Notes: generated from the letters alone by a model not told the origin. Positions 8,592 through 17,612 are shown, counted from the first letter of the stretch. The stretch: DNA of 64,000 bases from Roseovarius sp. EL26 (GCF_900327775.1 NZ_OUMZ01000007.1:2157606-2221605); one strand, 5' to 3'. Program-made: numbers and translations.

Positions 8592-9026
8592 TTATAAGAG
8601 ACCAATATCGGCCAGAGCGGCGGAGAGATCTGGTGGTAATGTGTCTTCGGATTGCCGTGTCTTGGGAAGGTCAACTGGCGCATCTTCGGGTTTGAGATAG
8701 CGCCAGCCTTGGAATGGGCGCTTTGGAGCAGTTGTCGTGCGAATGACCTCAGGCTCCAACACGATGGCGCAACGGCGGATACCGTCGCTGCCGATCACCT
8801 CGTCCAGCCGCAGGATACGTTGGCGACATTGCACCAGCCCCTGCACCACCCAAAAGATCGACCCACCTTGTAGCAGTTCTTCCTCGCGGCGCGGCCACAT
8901 GCGGGTGACATGACGCGGCAGGCCCTCGGGCCAATCTGTGCGCTTTTCGGCCTGCCATTCGATCAGGCTATCGACGCTTTCAGAGCCGACACTCAGCTTG
9001 ATCAGATGGAGTTTTGGATCGGACAC
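8592..9026 (-). CDS. DUF1489 family protein
   Basis: 144 residues that match the conserved alphaproteobacterial DUF1489 pattern: a start like LHLIKLSVGSESVDSL, then TRMWPRREEELLQGGSIFWV, VQCRQRIL and a C-terminal WRYLKPEDAP. The family is widespread and short, has no known enzyme activity, and has a fold in the same general group as EVE/PUA-like proteins (from memory of the family). It is monocistronic here. Confidence 0.85.
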   Translation of the reverse strand: MSDPKLHLIKLSVGSESVDSLIEWQAEKRTDWPEGLPRHVTRMWPRREEELLQGGSIFWVVQGLVQCRQRILRLDEVIGSDGIRRCAIVLEPEVIRTTTAPKRPFQGWRYLKPEDAPVDLPKTRQSEDTLPPDLSAALADIGLL

Positions 9027-9114
9027 GGCGGCTCTCCAGTTCGGTGTTTGTTAACACTATGGCATGGGGGGGAAAGTTCAATGATGACATTTCGGAACTT
9101 GCCCCTCAGAGCGA

Positions 9115-9145
9115 CAAAAAAGGCCCCCACTGATCGGGGGCCTTT
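9115..9145 (-). terminator. Intrinsic terminator of the VPLPA gene
   Basis: AAAGGCCCCC (9119-9128) pairs with GGGGGCCTTT (9136-9145). The six A residues on the left are a T run when read on the minus strand, just past the stop of the gene at 9186-10382. Confidence 0.85.
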
Positions 9146-9185
9146 GCAACAATCATTCGTCGCACATTGAATTTGAACAGGTACC

Positions 9186-10382
9186 TTACCTTTGGGTTTT
9201 TCGACGGCGCACAAGAGCAAGCCCCGCCACACCGCAAATCAAGAGTGGCAATCCAGCAGGAAGCGGAACAACAGCTGGCACCATGCCATCGTAGAACGCA
9301 ACTGGACGCGGCTTTCCAAAGATACCCGGGAAAGCCTGCTCAGAGGCGAATACGGTTGTTTCACCTTCATCGAAGAAATCCTGATCCCCGTTGAGATCGG
9401 TCAGCAAAAATACCCCGTTCGTTTCCGGAGTTAACCCGTTTGAGACGATTGTCAGCGTATCGGTTCCATTTGAATTCAGGTCGAACCCAAAATCGATACC
9501 GAACCCTTCGGGCAGGAATGATCCGTTCCAAACCTCGGTCACTTCATCTTCAGAATCGATCACGCCGTTTCCATTCAGATCATTTAACCCATAGAGCGAT
9601 GCCGGGTTCAGGAAATCGAATAATTCGAGCGAATAGACAGTTCCGTCCAAGGCCGTCATGCCAAAATCAATCGGGGCACCAAAAGATTCTGACTCTGAGA
9701 TAAAGATCGAAACCTCATCTGCTTCGACAATACCCGAACCATCGATATCTTCGGCCCGATAAATAACGTTATCGTCCGTCCCAACAGTATCAGTGATATA
9801 AGCGACATCGCCATCAAAAGAGATCTCGAACGGTGAGGATTTGTCATTTAGCGCTTTTAGGTCGAGCCAAGGCGTAACTTCACCTGCATCATTGGCATCT
9901 CCATCACCATCCAAATCAACCGTGCGATAGATGAAATCACCGCTTTGATCTGACAAGACGTCCGCCTCTGTTATGTAAATGGCTCCATCAGACCCGATCG
10001 CCATCCCGTTAGGTGTGTGGAGTTTGTAGCCTTCGGCGTTGTCAGATGAGAACCAGACACTGGCCTCTCCGTTACCATTGGCGTTGCCATTCCCATCGGT
10101 ATCTTCAAGGCGGTACACTGTGTCTGTATCCCCCTCTCCCGCGTAGTAAACGCCGTTTTTGCCTTCGATGGTGAAGACGCTTAGCCCATCCAAACCGAGG
10201 GAAGAACCATCGAAATAGACTGTCCCTTCGTGCCCAGAGGCCTGTCCATCACCGTCTAGATCGGAAAAACGGTAAATGCCCTCGTTTCTCAAATCGCCAA
10301 CCAGCAAAGATACAGTCGCCGCATTGGACAAAACCGGCAAAACAGACAAGGTAGCAAATAAATATATGGAATGAGTATTCAT
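9186..10382 (-). CDS. Secreted multi-EF-hand protein with VPLPA C-terminal sorting tail
   Basis: 398 residues: signal peptide (to VLSNAA), then a beta-propeller-like body with at least six calcium-loop motifs of the form DLDGDGQASG, DTDGNGNANG, DIDGSGIVEAD, DLNGNGVIDSE, and a C-terminus VPLPAGLPLLICGVAGLALV followed by an Arg/Lys cluster. That tail has the three parts of the VPLPA-CTERM (PEP-CTERM-like) sorting signal found in Rhodobacterales: motif, hydrophobic helix and basic end. The body resembles secreted proteins that link strand repeats with calcium loops. The start at 10382 has GGAG 7 nt upstream. The protein is probably exposed at the surface. Confidence 0.82.
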   Translation of the reverse strand: MNTHSIYLFATLSVLPVLSNAATVSLLVGDLRNEGIYRFSDLDGDGQASGHEGTVYFDGSSLGLDGLSVFTIEGKNGVYYAGEGDTDTVYRLEDTDGNGNANGNGEASVWFSSDNAEGYKLHTPNGMAIGSDGAIYITEADVLSDQSGDFIYRTVDLDGDGDANDAGEVTPWLDLKALNDKSSPFEISFDGDVAYITDTVGTDDNVIYRAEDIDGSGIVEADEVSIFISESESFGAPIDFGMTALDGTVYSLELFDFLNPASLYGLNDLNGNGVIDSEDEVTEVWNGSFLPEGFGIDFGFDLNSNGTDTLTIVSNGLTPETNGVFLLTDLNGDQDFFDEGETTVFASEQAFPGIFGKPRPVAFYDGMVPAVVPLPAGLPLLICGVAGLALVRRRKTQR

Positions 10383-10614
10383 GTAGTCTCCAATTCCAGT
10401 GAACATTTCTGGCTGGCGACTTACGTGCGTGCTTATGGATTATGATCCGTTGACCCTCTTAGATTATGTCACAAAGATGTCAATACCGCGCCATTTATCC
10501 GCCACCAGCTGCATATGGTAAACAGCTTCTGGGGAGAGAGATCGTGCAAAATTCTTGGATGACTTTGCTGAGTTCGTTGCTAGGGTGGCTTGGTTCAAGG
10601 CAAGGATAAGAGCC

Positions 10615-12051
10615 ATGCAGCGTTGTGATATCATACTACAAGATGGCACGGTAATTGATGGCACCGGAGCGACAGCGCAGCGCGCCGATGTGGCGATGGA
10701 AGGCGGTCGCATTCTGCATGTCGGGGATTGCAGCGAGATCAAGGCTGATGAGGTGATTGATGCCTCGGGTCAGGTGATTGCGCCCGGGTTCATTGATGTG
10801 CACACGCATGACGATTGGGCATTGTTAGCGACGCCAGATATGGCGTTCAAGGTGACCCAAGGGGTGACCAGCGTGGTGGCAGGAAATTGCGGGATCAGTG
10901 CCGCGCCGTTTTCGGCCAAGGGCGATTTACCAGCGCCGTTTGATGTGATTCCGGGTATTTCCGCGGGGCGGTTTGACACAGTGGAGGCCTATGCCAGCGC
11001 TGTGACTGAGGCACGCCCAGCGGTGAATGTGCGCCTGTTGGCCGGGCATTCATCGCTCAGGGCCAGTGTGATGGGGGCAGATCTGGAGCGGGCCGCGACG
11101 GAATCTGAAATTAACGCAATGAGAGACGCGCTGGAGCTGGCCTTGCGACAAGGCGCGGCAGGCCTGTCGAGTGGACTGGATTATCCGGCAGCTTTATCCG
11201 CGCCGATGGAGGAAATGATCGAGCTGGCAGGTGTTCTGAAGGGCCATGACCGAGCGGTTTATACCAGTCATATGCGGGATGAGAGCGACACGGTGATCGC
11301 CTCAGTTCGCGAAACGCTGGAAACCGGGCAACGGTCTGGCGCGCGGGTGGTGATCTCGCATCATAAATGCGCGGGCAAGGCGAACTTTGGCAAAAGCGTT
11401 GAGACGTTGAAGCTGATTGATGCGGCGCGGTGCGGTCATGAGGTGGCGCTGGATGTTTACCCTTACGTGGCCTCATCGACATCATTGATCGAACGCTTCC
11501 TGCCCTCAGCCGAAGATATCAAGGTGATCTGGTCCACGCCGCATCCTGAACAGGACGGGCGGATGCTGAACGAGATTGCGGCAGATTGGGGCGTGAGCCG
11601 AGAAATGGCGGTTACGCGGCTGCAGCCAGCCGGGGCGATTTATTTCGACATGGATGAAGGTGACTTGCAGCGGATCATGCAGCACCCAGCGGCGATGATC
11701 GGATCAGACGGCTTGCCGGGCGTAGATAAGCCGCACCCACGCCTTTGGGGAACTTTCCCGCGTGTTCTGGGACGTTATGTGCGTGAATTGAAACTGCTGG
11801 AGCTTACGCAGGCGATTCACAAGATGACAGGCCTGTCGGCAACACAGTTCGGCATGATAGATCGGGGCGTGGTGCGTGCCGGATGTATCGCCGATCTGGT
11901 CATCTTTGACCCCGATCAGGTGGCGGATATGGCGGATTTTGATCACCCTACCCGGCCCAGTCGGGGGATCAGCCATGTGATGGTAAACGGGGCACTGGCC
12001 CTGGCGGATGGGCAACAGACAACCACGCGCGCAGGCGCATTTCTAAGCTAG
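10615..12051 (+). CDS. N-acyl-D-amino-acid deacylase (amidohydrolase family 3)
   Basis: 478 residues of the D-aminoacylase group. It opens with the small beta domain (CDIILQDGTVIDGTGATAQR) and then the metal-binding GFIDVHTHDDW, with further conserved segments GNCGISAAPF, SSGLDYPA, YTSHMRDESD and ISHHKCAG, and a closing IADLVIFDPDQV. Such enzymes hydrolyse N-acyl-D-amino acids to a fatty or acetic acid and the free D-amino acid. The start at 10615 is preceded by AAGGA. The stop codon is joined to the ribosome-binding site of the next gene, a D-amino-acid aminotransferase, so the pair forms a coherent D-amino-acid breakdown route. Confidence 0.88.
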   Translation: MQRCDIILQDGTVIDGTGATAQRADVAMEGGRILHVGDCSEIKADEVIDASGQVIAPGFIDVHTHDDWALLATPDMAFKVTQGVTSVVAGNCGISAAPFSAKGDLPAPFDVIPGISAGRFDTVEAYASAVTEARPAVNVRLLAGHSSLRASVMGADLERAATESEINAMRDALELALRQGAAGLSSGLDYPAALSAPMEEMIELAGVLKGHDRAVYTSHMRDESDTVIASVRETLETGQRSGARVVISHHKCAGKANFGKSVETLKLIDAARCGHEVALDVYPYVASSTSLIERFLPSAEDIKVIWSTPHPEQDGRMLNEIAADWGVSREMAVTRLQPAGAIYFDMDEGDLQRIMQHPAAMIGSDGLPGVDKPHPRLWGTFPRVLGRYVRELKLLELTQAIHKMTGLSATQFGMIDRGVVRAGCIADLVIFDPDQVADMADFDHPTRPSRGISHVMVNGALALADGQQTTTRAGAFLS

Positions 12052-12061
12052 AGGACATGTG

Positions 12062-12922
12062 ATGAGCAGAACGATTTGGATGAATGGGGCGTTCATGACG
12101 GAAGATCAGGCGCAGGTGCCTATCTTTGATCGTGGATTGCTGTTTGCCGATGCGGTTTACGAGGGGCTGGGCGTGCTGGATGGGCAGATTGTCGATTTAC
12201 CCTATCACATGGCGCGACTGAAGCGGTCTTTGTCCGAGCTCAAGATAGATGAGCCGATGGGTGAGGCTGAATGGAAGGCCATTCTAAGCGAGTTGATTGC
12301 GCGCAATGAAGTGGAAGAAGGGTTCATCTATCTGCATATCACCCGCGGAGTACATGACCGGGATTATTTGTACCCGGATGGGCTAAAGCCAAACATGTTC
12401 GCGTTTACCCAACCGCAACATGGTGGTGGTGCGGATGAGGCACCCGAAGCTTTGAGATTGGGCACGGCACCTGACATTCGCTGGGCCCGGCGGGATATCA
12501 AGACCACCAACCTGCTAGGTCAGGTGCTGGCCAAGGTGGCGGCGCGGGATGCCGGGGCGGATGAAGCCCTGATGATCGACCCGGAGGGCTATGTCACCGA
12601 AGGCGGGGCTGTGTCGTTCTTCATGGTCAAGGATGGAGTACTTTATGCCCGCCCGTTGCGCGGCGAACTGCTGCCCGGCGTGACCCGTGCGAGCATGCTG
12701 CGCGTGGCCGAGGAGTTGGGGCTGGAGATCAGGGACAATCGCTACAAACTGGAAGAGATCTTTGATGCCAATGAGGCCTTTGTCACCGGGGCGTCGTCCT
12801 ATGTGCAGCCGGTCAGCCATGTGGATGGCCAGCAGATCGGAGATGGGTCGGCGGGTCCTGTGACGCTCAAATTGCGAGAGGCGTATCTGACGGCCGTCCG
12901 GGCTGGATTTTCCGATACGTAA
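12062..12922 (+). CDS. D-amino-acid aminotransferase (class IV PLP)
   Basis: 286 residues of the fold-type IV PLP family: WMNGAFMTEDQAQVPIFDRG at the start, the catalytic Lys in RRDIKTTNLLG, and the phosphate-binding LPGVTRASML. D-amino-acid transaminases move the amino group of D-Ala and other D-amino acids to 2-oxoglutarate. It follows the N-acyl-D-amino-acid deacylase by 10 bp, with GAGGA as its ribosome site, which fits a role in using D-amino acids as a nitrogen source. A branched-chain or aminodeoxychorismate lyase activity is the main alternative, made less likely by the neighbour. Confidence 0.85.
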   Translation: MSRTIWMNGAFMTEDQAQVPIFDRGLLFADAVYEGLGVLDGQIVDLPYHMARLKRSLSELKIDEPMGEAEWKAILSELIARNEVEEGFIYLHITRGVHDRDYLYPDGLKPNMFAFTQPQHGGGADEAPEALRLGTAPDIRWARRDIKTTNLLGQVLAKVAARDAGADEALMIDPEGYVTEGGAVSFFMVKDGVLYARPLRGELLPGVTRASMLRVAEELGLEIRDNRYKLEEIFDANEAFVTGASSYVQPVSHVDGQQIGDGSAGPVTLKLREAYLTAVRAGFSDT

Positions 12923-13020
12923 CGTCTGAAATTCACAATCTGTTTATTGACCGGTGACGCCGCAAGGGGTAGTGTCTTTAGCCTGTCGCACTACTACCCT
13001 TATTTATATGAGAGCCTGAT

Positions 13021-15312
13021 ATGAGCCGATTCTCCGCCCCGATTGCCGAGTCCATTTGGGACATGAAATACCGCCTGAAGGCGGCAGATGGCACGCCGGA
13101 GGATCGCACCGTTGAGGACAGCTGGCGCCGGATTGCGCGGGCGTTGGCCGTGGTGGAAAATGACCCTGAGAGCTGGGAAGACAAGTTTTACAGTGCCTTG
13201 GAGGATTTCAAGTTTCTGCCAGCCGGCCGGATCACGGCGGGTGCGGGCACGGGCCGGTCTGTTACGCTGTTCAACTGTTTTGTCATGGGCACAGTCCCGG
13301 ACAACATGAGTGGCATCTTTGACGGGCTGCGCGAGGCGGCGCTGACGATGCAGCAAGGTGGGGGAATCGGTTACGACTTTTCCACCATCCGCCCCAAGGG
13401 TGCCGAGGTCAAAGGTGTGGCTGCAGACGCCAGTGGACCGCTCAGCTTTATGGATGTTTGGGATGCGATGTGCCGCACTATTATGTCGGCCGGTAGCCGT
13501 CGTGGTGCGATGATGGCAACGATGCGTTGCGACCACCCGGATATTGAACAATTCATCAGCGCCAAGTCCGATGCGGCACGTTTGCGCATGTTCAACCTGT
13601 CGGTTCTAGTGACCGATGCCTTTATGGAAGCGGTCAAATCAGATGGCTCATGGGAGCTGGTGTTTGACGGCAAGGTTTACCACACGCTGCAAGCGCGCGA
13701 TCTGTGGAACAAGATCATGCAGGCCACCTATGATTTCGCCGAACCCGGCGTGATTTTCATCGACCGGATCAATACCGCCAACAATCTGGCCTATTGCGAA
13801 ACGATTGCGGCAACCAACCCGTGTGGCGAACAGCCCCTGCCCCCTTATGGAGCCTGCCTGTTGGGCAGCATCAACCTGGCGCGACTGGTCAAAGAGCCGT
13901 TCGAGGCCGGTGCGCATCTGGACGAGGCCGAGCTGACCGACTTGGTCGCCACATCCGTGCGGATGATGGACAACGTTGTTGATGCCAGCCGCTTCCCATT
14001 GGAGGCACAGGCGCGCGAAGCCGAAGCCAAGCGTCGGATTGGTTTGGGCGTGACTGGGTTGGCTGACGCGCTGTTGATGGTTGGGCTGGAATACGGAACG
14101 GATGAGGCCGCAGCACAATGCGAGGCATGGCTGAAGGCGATTGCACGGGCGTCTTATCTGGCGTCCACTGATCTGGCCAAAGAAAAGGGTGCCTTTCCGC
14201 TGTTTGACGCTAAGGCCTATCTGGCCAGTGGCACCATGCAGGGCATGGACGAAGATGTGCGGGCGGCCGTCAAGAAACATGGCATTCGCAACGCACTTTT
14301 GACCTCGATCGCGCCGACAGGAACAATCAGCCTTTATGCGGGCAACGTGAGTTCCGGCATCGAGCCGGTCTTTGCCTATTCTTATACGCGTAAAGTTCTG
14401 CAAAAAGACGGCAGCCGGACCGAGGAAGAGGTTGTTGATTACGCCGTGAAACTGTGGCGTGAAAAGTTTGGTGACAAAGAGCTACCGGACTATTTCGTCA
14501 ACGCGCAAACACTGGCCCCCGGCGCGCATGTCAAAATGCAGGCGGCGGCGCAAAAGTGGGTCGATAGCTCTATTTCCAAGACCATCAACTGCCCCGAAGA
14601 CATCAGCTTTGAAGCGTTCAAAGACGTTTACATGCAAGCGTGGGATTCGGGTTGCAAAGGGTGCACCACATATCGCCCGAATGATGTGACAGGGTCTGTT
14701 CTGAGCGTGTCGGAAAACACCGACAAAGCCCCCGGCGAAGCCCCGGCGCAGGTTGAAGGCGCAATGCCATCTGAGGGCGGCGATGTTGTCTATATGGCCG
14801 ATCCACTGGGCCGCCCCGAGGAGCTGGACGGCGCGACTTACAAGCTCAAATGGCCCGACAGCAACCATGCGATCTATGTCACTGTGAACGACATTCTGCT
14901 CAACGGGCGTCGCCGTCCGTTCGAGGTGTTTATCAACTCCAAGAACATGGAGCACTACGCTTGGACCGTGGCCCTGACGCGGATGATCTCGGCCGTGTTC
15001 CGTCGCGGTGGTGACGTCAGCTTTGTCGTCGAAGAGCTGAAAGCCGTGTTCGACCCGCGCGGCGGCGCATGGATGGGCGGCAAATACGTGCCTTCGATCT
15101 TAGCGGCCATCGGCGGCATTCTGGAGCAACATCTGGTTCGCACCGGGTTCTTAGAGGGCGAAGGTCTGGGGCTCAAATCCGACCCCCAAGCGCAGGTCGT
15201 CAATCTTGGCAATAACCGCGGCCCCGCCTGCCCCGCCTGCGGCCAATACGACATGCGTATGGTCGAAGGCTGCATGACCTGCGGCAGTTGTGGTCACAGC
15301 AAGTGTGGGTAG
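13021..15312 (+). CDS. nrdJ: Adenosylcobalamin-dependent (class II) ribonucleotide reductase
   Basis: 763 residues containing the RNR large-subunit barrel. It makes deoxyribonucleotides using an adenosylcobalamin radical, so it works without oxygen and without a NrdB subunit. Seen directly: the N-terminal Cys in LFNCFVMG, the NPCGEQPLPPYGACLLGS active-site loop, TGTISLYAGNVSSGIEPVF, and a C-terminal cysteine cluster (CPACGQYDMRMVEGCMTC, then CGHSKCG) that serves as the redox relay. Length and order match the monomeric NrdJ form of Rhodobacterales. The 98-bp upstream gap holds an imperfect hairpin (GGGTAGT / ACTACCC), not an obvious cobalamin riboswitch. Confidence 0.95.
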   Translation: MSRFSAPIAESIWDMKYRLKAADGTPEDRTVEDSWRRIARALAVVENDPESWEDKFYSALEDFKFLPAGRITAGAGTGRSVTLFNCFVMGTVPDNMSGIFDGLREAALTMQQGGGIGYDFSTIRPKGAEVKGVAADASGPLSFMDVWDAMCRTIMSAGSRRGAMMATMRCDHPDIEQFISAKSDAARLRMFNLSVLVTDAFMEAVKSDGSWELVFDGKVYHTLQARDLWNKIMQATYDFAEPGVIFIDRINTANNLAYCETIAATNPCGEQPLPPYGACLLGSINLARLVKEPFEAGAHLDEAELTDLVATSVRMMDNVVDASRFPLEAQAREAEAKRRIGLGVTGLADALLMVGLEYGTDEAAAQCEAWLKAIARASYLASTDLAKEKGAFPLFDAKAYLASGTMQGMDEDVRAAVKKHGIRNALLTSIAPTGTISLYAGNVSSGIEPVFAYSYTRKVLQKDGSRTEEEVVDYAVKLWREKFGDKELPDYFVNAQTLAPGAHVKMQAAAQKWVDSSISKTINCPEDISFEAFKDVYMQAWDSGCKGCTTYRPNDVTGSVLSVSENTDKAPGEAPAQVEGAMPSEGGDVVYMADPLGRPEELDGATYKLKWPDSNHAIYVTVNDILLNGRRRPFEVFINSKNMEHYAWTVALTRMISAVFRRGGDVSFVVEELKAVFDPRGGAWMGGKYVPSILAAIGGILEQHLVRTGFLEGEGLGLKSDPQAQVVNLGNNRGPACPACGQYDMRMVEGCMTCGSCGHSKCG

Positions 15313-15758
15313 CACATCGTTTTGCTTTTTGTGGAACTTGTTACAACGGGCATAAATAGCCCATAATTGCGAATTCTCCGCCCATATGGCGGGTCATTAA
15401 TACCCACAAATCCCTAAGTTGTTGATTTAAAACAACTTAGGGATTTGTCATTTTGGGCACCTTTTGTCTGGACCTTTCAGGTTCAACCGCGAAATGGAAA
15501 TTCAGCGCACAGCCAGGCTTTAGTCATTGATTTAAAATCAGAATTCTGGGTCTTCTTGGGTAGAACGCATGTCAGAGTGCAAGCAATGGGGAAAAGCTGG
15601 CCAGTTGACAGAAAGTCGTAATTGCTCATTCTAGGTGCATGGATTCGAGAAAACTCATACGTCGCATACAACCAGCATTTGTTTGCTGAACATTAGTGTG
15701 CCGAGCTTGTCGCTCAACACGACTTAGCTAGAGATCGAACCCCTTAGGAAAATCCAAA
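15313..15758. other. Intergenic with one strong hairpin
   Basis: About 445 bp between nrdJ and a small gene. The only marked structure is the 18-bp inverted repeat at 15406-15448. No gene is seen. Confidence 0.5.
15406..15448. terminator. Perfect 18-bp inverted repeat downstream of nrdJ
   Basis: Arms 15406-15423 and 15431-15448 are exact reverse complements (ACAAATCCCTAAGTTGTT) around GATTTAA. It lies about 95 bp past the nrdJ stop. It may end the nrdJ transcript, although the T run after it is weak; a cruciform-forming repeat is the alternative. Confidence 0.6.
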
Positions 15759-16016
15759 ATGACAAAAGCAACCAATCTGACAAATGTCGGTGAGAACATC
15801 CAATTCGTCAAACTCACTGAACGCTTCTCCAATTTCTTACTCAAAACACGTAAACGCAATCTAGCGCTTGTCCTTCGAGGAGATGACGATTTTTCTAGTA
15901 ACATTGTTGGAGGTGATTTCGCACGCTTTGAACAGGACCTCACCAATGGCCTGGAACTGACGTCATATGATCAGTCGCGCATTCAGGCGCGGGTTAGAAG
16001 CATCCTGAAATCATAA
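15759..16016 (+). CDS. Small protein of unknown function
   Basis: 85 residues beginning MTKATNLTNVGENIQFVKLT, soluble, with a mix of charged residues and no signal peptide or membrane helix. AGGA is about 9 nt before the ATG and a hairpin with a T run follows the stop, so the gene looks real and monocistronic. No family is recognised. Confidence 0.55.
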   Translation: MTKATNLTNVGENIQFVKLTERFSNFLLKTRKRNLALVLRGDDDFSSNIVGGDFARFEQDLTNGLELTSYDQSRIQARVRSILKS

Positions 16017-16054
16017 CGTTAAAGCTGCAAACAGGTTTGTCCTCGCGACACCTT

Positions 16055-16076
16055 TTCAGATTAAAGTCTGAATTTT
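16055..16076 (+). terminator. Intrinsic terminator of the small gene
   Basis: TTCAGA (16055-16060) pairs with TCTGAA (16067-16072) and four Ts follow. Confidence 0.55.
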
Positions 16077-16183
16077 GTAAATCAGCCGACAACGGCTACC
16101 CAATATAAAGATCAGTTTATGCCCCTCCTACCCATCCTCTCCTGCCAACGAATATCGGTGACCAACCGATAACCCCGGATCAC

Positions 16184-16274
16184 GGGAGGCAGCATGGGTA
16201 TGCGGGCGGGACTTATAACCCTGTAGCTCCAGATTAGAGTGCACGAGTCGGTTCAAGTCCGACGCCTCCTACCA
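16184..16274 (+). tRNA. tRNA-like gene with long variable arm, apparent anticodon UAU, encoded CCA
   Basis: A 91-nt stretch folds as a tRNA: acceptor GGGAGGC (16184-16190) pairs with GCCTCCT (16264-16270) followed by ACCA; T arm GTCGG-TTCAAGT-CCGAC (16247-16263) is perfect. The D arm is odd: GCAT-GGGT-ATGC, a stem with only a 4-nt loop, as in selenocysteine tRNAs. The anticodon arm CGGGA-CTTATAA-CCCTG has an A-C mismatch at the loop end and a UAU anticodon if the loop is 7 nt. About 23 nt of variable region contain a 4-bp stem. It is not a canonical isoacceptor; it could be a noncanonical functional tRNA or a decaying one. Confidence 0.55.
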
Positions 16275-16281
16275 TTTACCA

Positions 16282-17547
16282 ATGACATTTTATGAGGCGG
16301 ATATGGAAAAAGGACTTAAAGCCGAACTCAGGAAACTCGAAGCTTTTGGCGTTGTGGAGTTCACCGTGCTGAAGGATCTCTTTCAAGGCTGGGATCACGT
16401 GGACTTCCTGCTTGTCGAAGCAGCCATTCAAGCCGCCAGCACCCGCCAACAACTGAGAGAGAGGCTGGATCACGCGCAATGGCAAGAAGATGAGCAATGG
16501 GCCATGGCCTGGGAGGTCCATTATGGCGTGGCATGGAAGTCGGCCGGCTACGCCAATGTAAGAGAGACAGTGGCCCTGTTGAGAAGACTGCAACGCATCA
16601 CCAATGAATCAGAGTTTCGCACACTTGCCGAAGCGCTGAGGGTGCAAATGCCCTCTGATCAGGAAACGCCCGGGAGGCGCTACATTACGGGTACCCAAAA
16701 CCAATATGAATTCCCCCGGTCTGTTCGAAATGGTTTGGACAATTGTGAAAGGCTCTTTGAAATTCGCAATGTCGCTCGTTTTGACCAAGAGGCGCTCTCG
16801 AATGCATCCGCTATCAAAGAGCGTTTTCCGAATGCGGGCAACGTGGTTGACGGCCTTTTAGGGGAAATGCGGCGCGGGTTTTCTTTGGCTGATGACACTA
16901 TTCGCATTCGCCCAACCATCATTCTTGGCGCCCCAGGTGTTGGGAAAACCACAATGGTGCGGGCCATGCTGGAAGGTCTTGGTGTTGTACCAGAAATTAT
17001 CTCCGTTGCCGGCCACAACGACTCTCAGATCTTCGGTGTCTCTGCCGGTTGGAGCAGTGCCATGCCCAGCGTCATGACGACAGCTATTCTAAAACAGGGC
17101 GTCCTGAACCCTGTTTTGGTTGTAGATGAGATCGACAAGGTGCGCCCCTCGCACAACGGTGACATCTATGCGGAACTACTCCTTCTCACTGAGCCAACGG
17201 ATGCCAAAACCTACCGCGACAAATTCCTGTCAACGGCCACCGACTGTTCCGCCATCAGCTGGGTGTTCACGGCCAATTCCCTTGAACGCATCCCGGAGGC
17301 ACTGAGAAGCCGCTGTGTCATCTATAAGATGGGTGCACCGACACAGAGCCAACTCCCCGCGATCCTGCGGTCAATGCATGCGGCCTATGCAGATGAACGA
17401 GGTGTCGACCCAAGAATGATCCCCCTGACATTGGAAGATCGTGAGGCGGTGATTGATGACTTCACTCAACACACCAGCCTGCGTCGGTCTAAAGAGCTTA
17501 TTCGAATTTTGGTGGATTTACGTCAGGGTGATTTGGGCCGTGCGTAG
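16282..17547 (+). CDS. AAA+ ATPase, Lon-like module without protease domain
   Basis: Up to 421 residues: a helical N-terminal region of about 200 residues, then one AAA+ module with Walker A LGAPGVGKTTMVRAML, Walker B NPVLVVDEIDK, a sensor region (WVFTANSLERIPEALRSRC) and a C-terminal lid. The spacing and the segment GVSAGWSSAMPS recall the ATPase part of Lon, but no Ser-Lys protease domain follows. It is probably an ATP-driven remodelling factor whose client is unknown. The ATG at 16282 starts 7 nt after the tRNA-like gene; an ATG at 16303 with GAGG before it is an alternative. Confidence 0.75.
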   Translation: MTFYEADMEKGLKAELRKLEAFGVVEFTVLKDLFQGWDHVDFLLVEAAIQAASTRQQLRERLDHAQWQEDEQWAMAWEVHYGVAWKSAGYANVRETVALLRRLQRITNESEFRTLAEALRVQMPSDQETPGRRYITGTQNQYEFPRSVRNGLDNCERLFEIRNVARFDQEALSNASAIKERFPNAGNVVDGLLGEMRRGFSLADDTIRIRPTIILGAPGVGKTTMVRAMLEGLGVVPEIISVAGHNDSQIFGVSAGWSSAMPSVMTTAILKQGVLNPVLVVDEIDKVRPSHNGDIYAELLLLTEPTDAKTYRDKFLSTATDCSAISWVFTANSLERIPEALRSRCVIYKMGAPTQSQLPAILRSMHAAYADERGVDPRMIPLTLEDREAVIDDFTQHTSLRRSKELIRILVDLRQGDLGRA

Positions 17548-17612
17548 ATCATGTCGGCCATCAGAGTGCGGTATAAACACAGGTAACGAGCATGATTTTA
17601 ATGAGCTTTTTC

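Noticed and set aside
12923..13020. Cobalamin riboswitch before nrdJ
   Set aside because: The gap is only 98 bp and lacks the B12-box; only a simple hairpin is visible.
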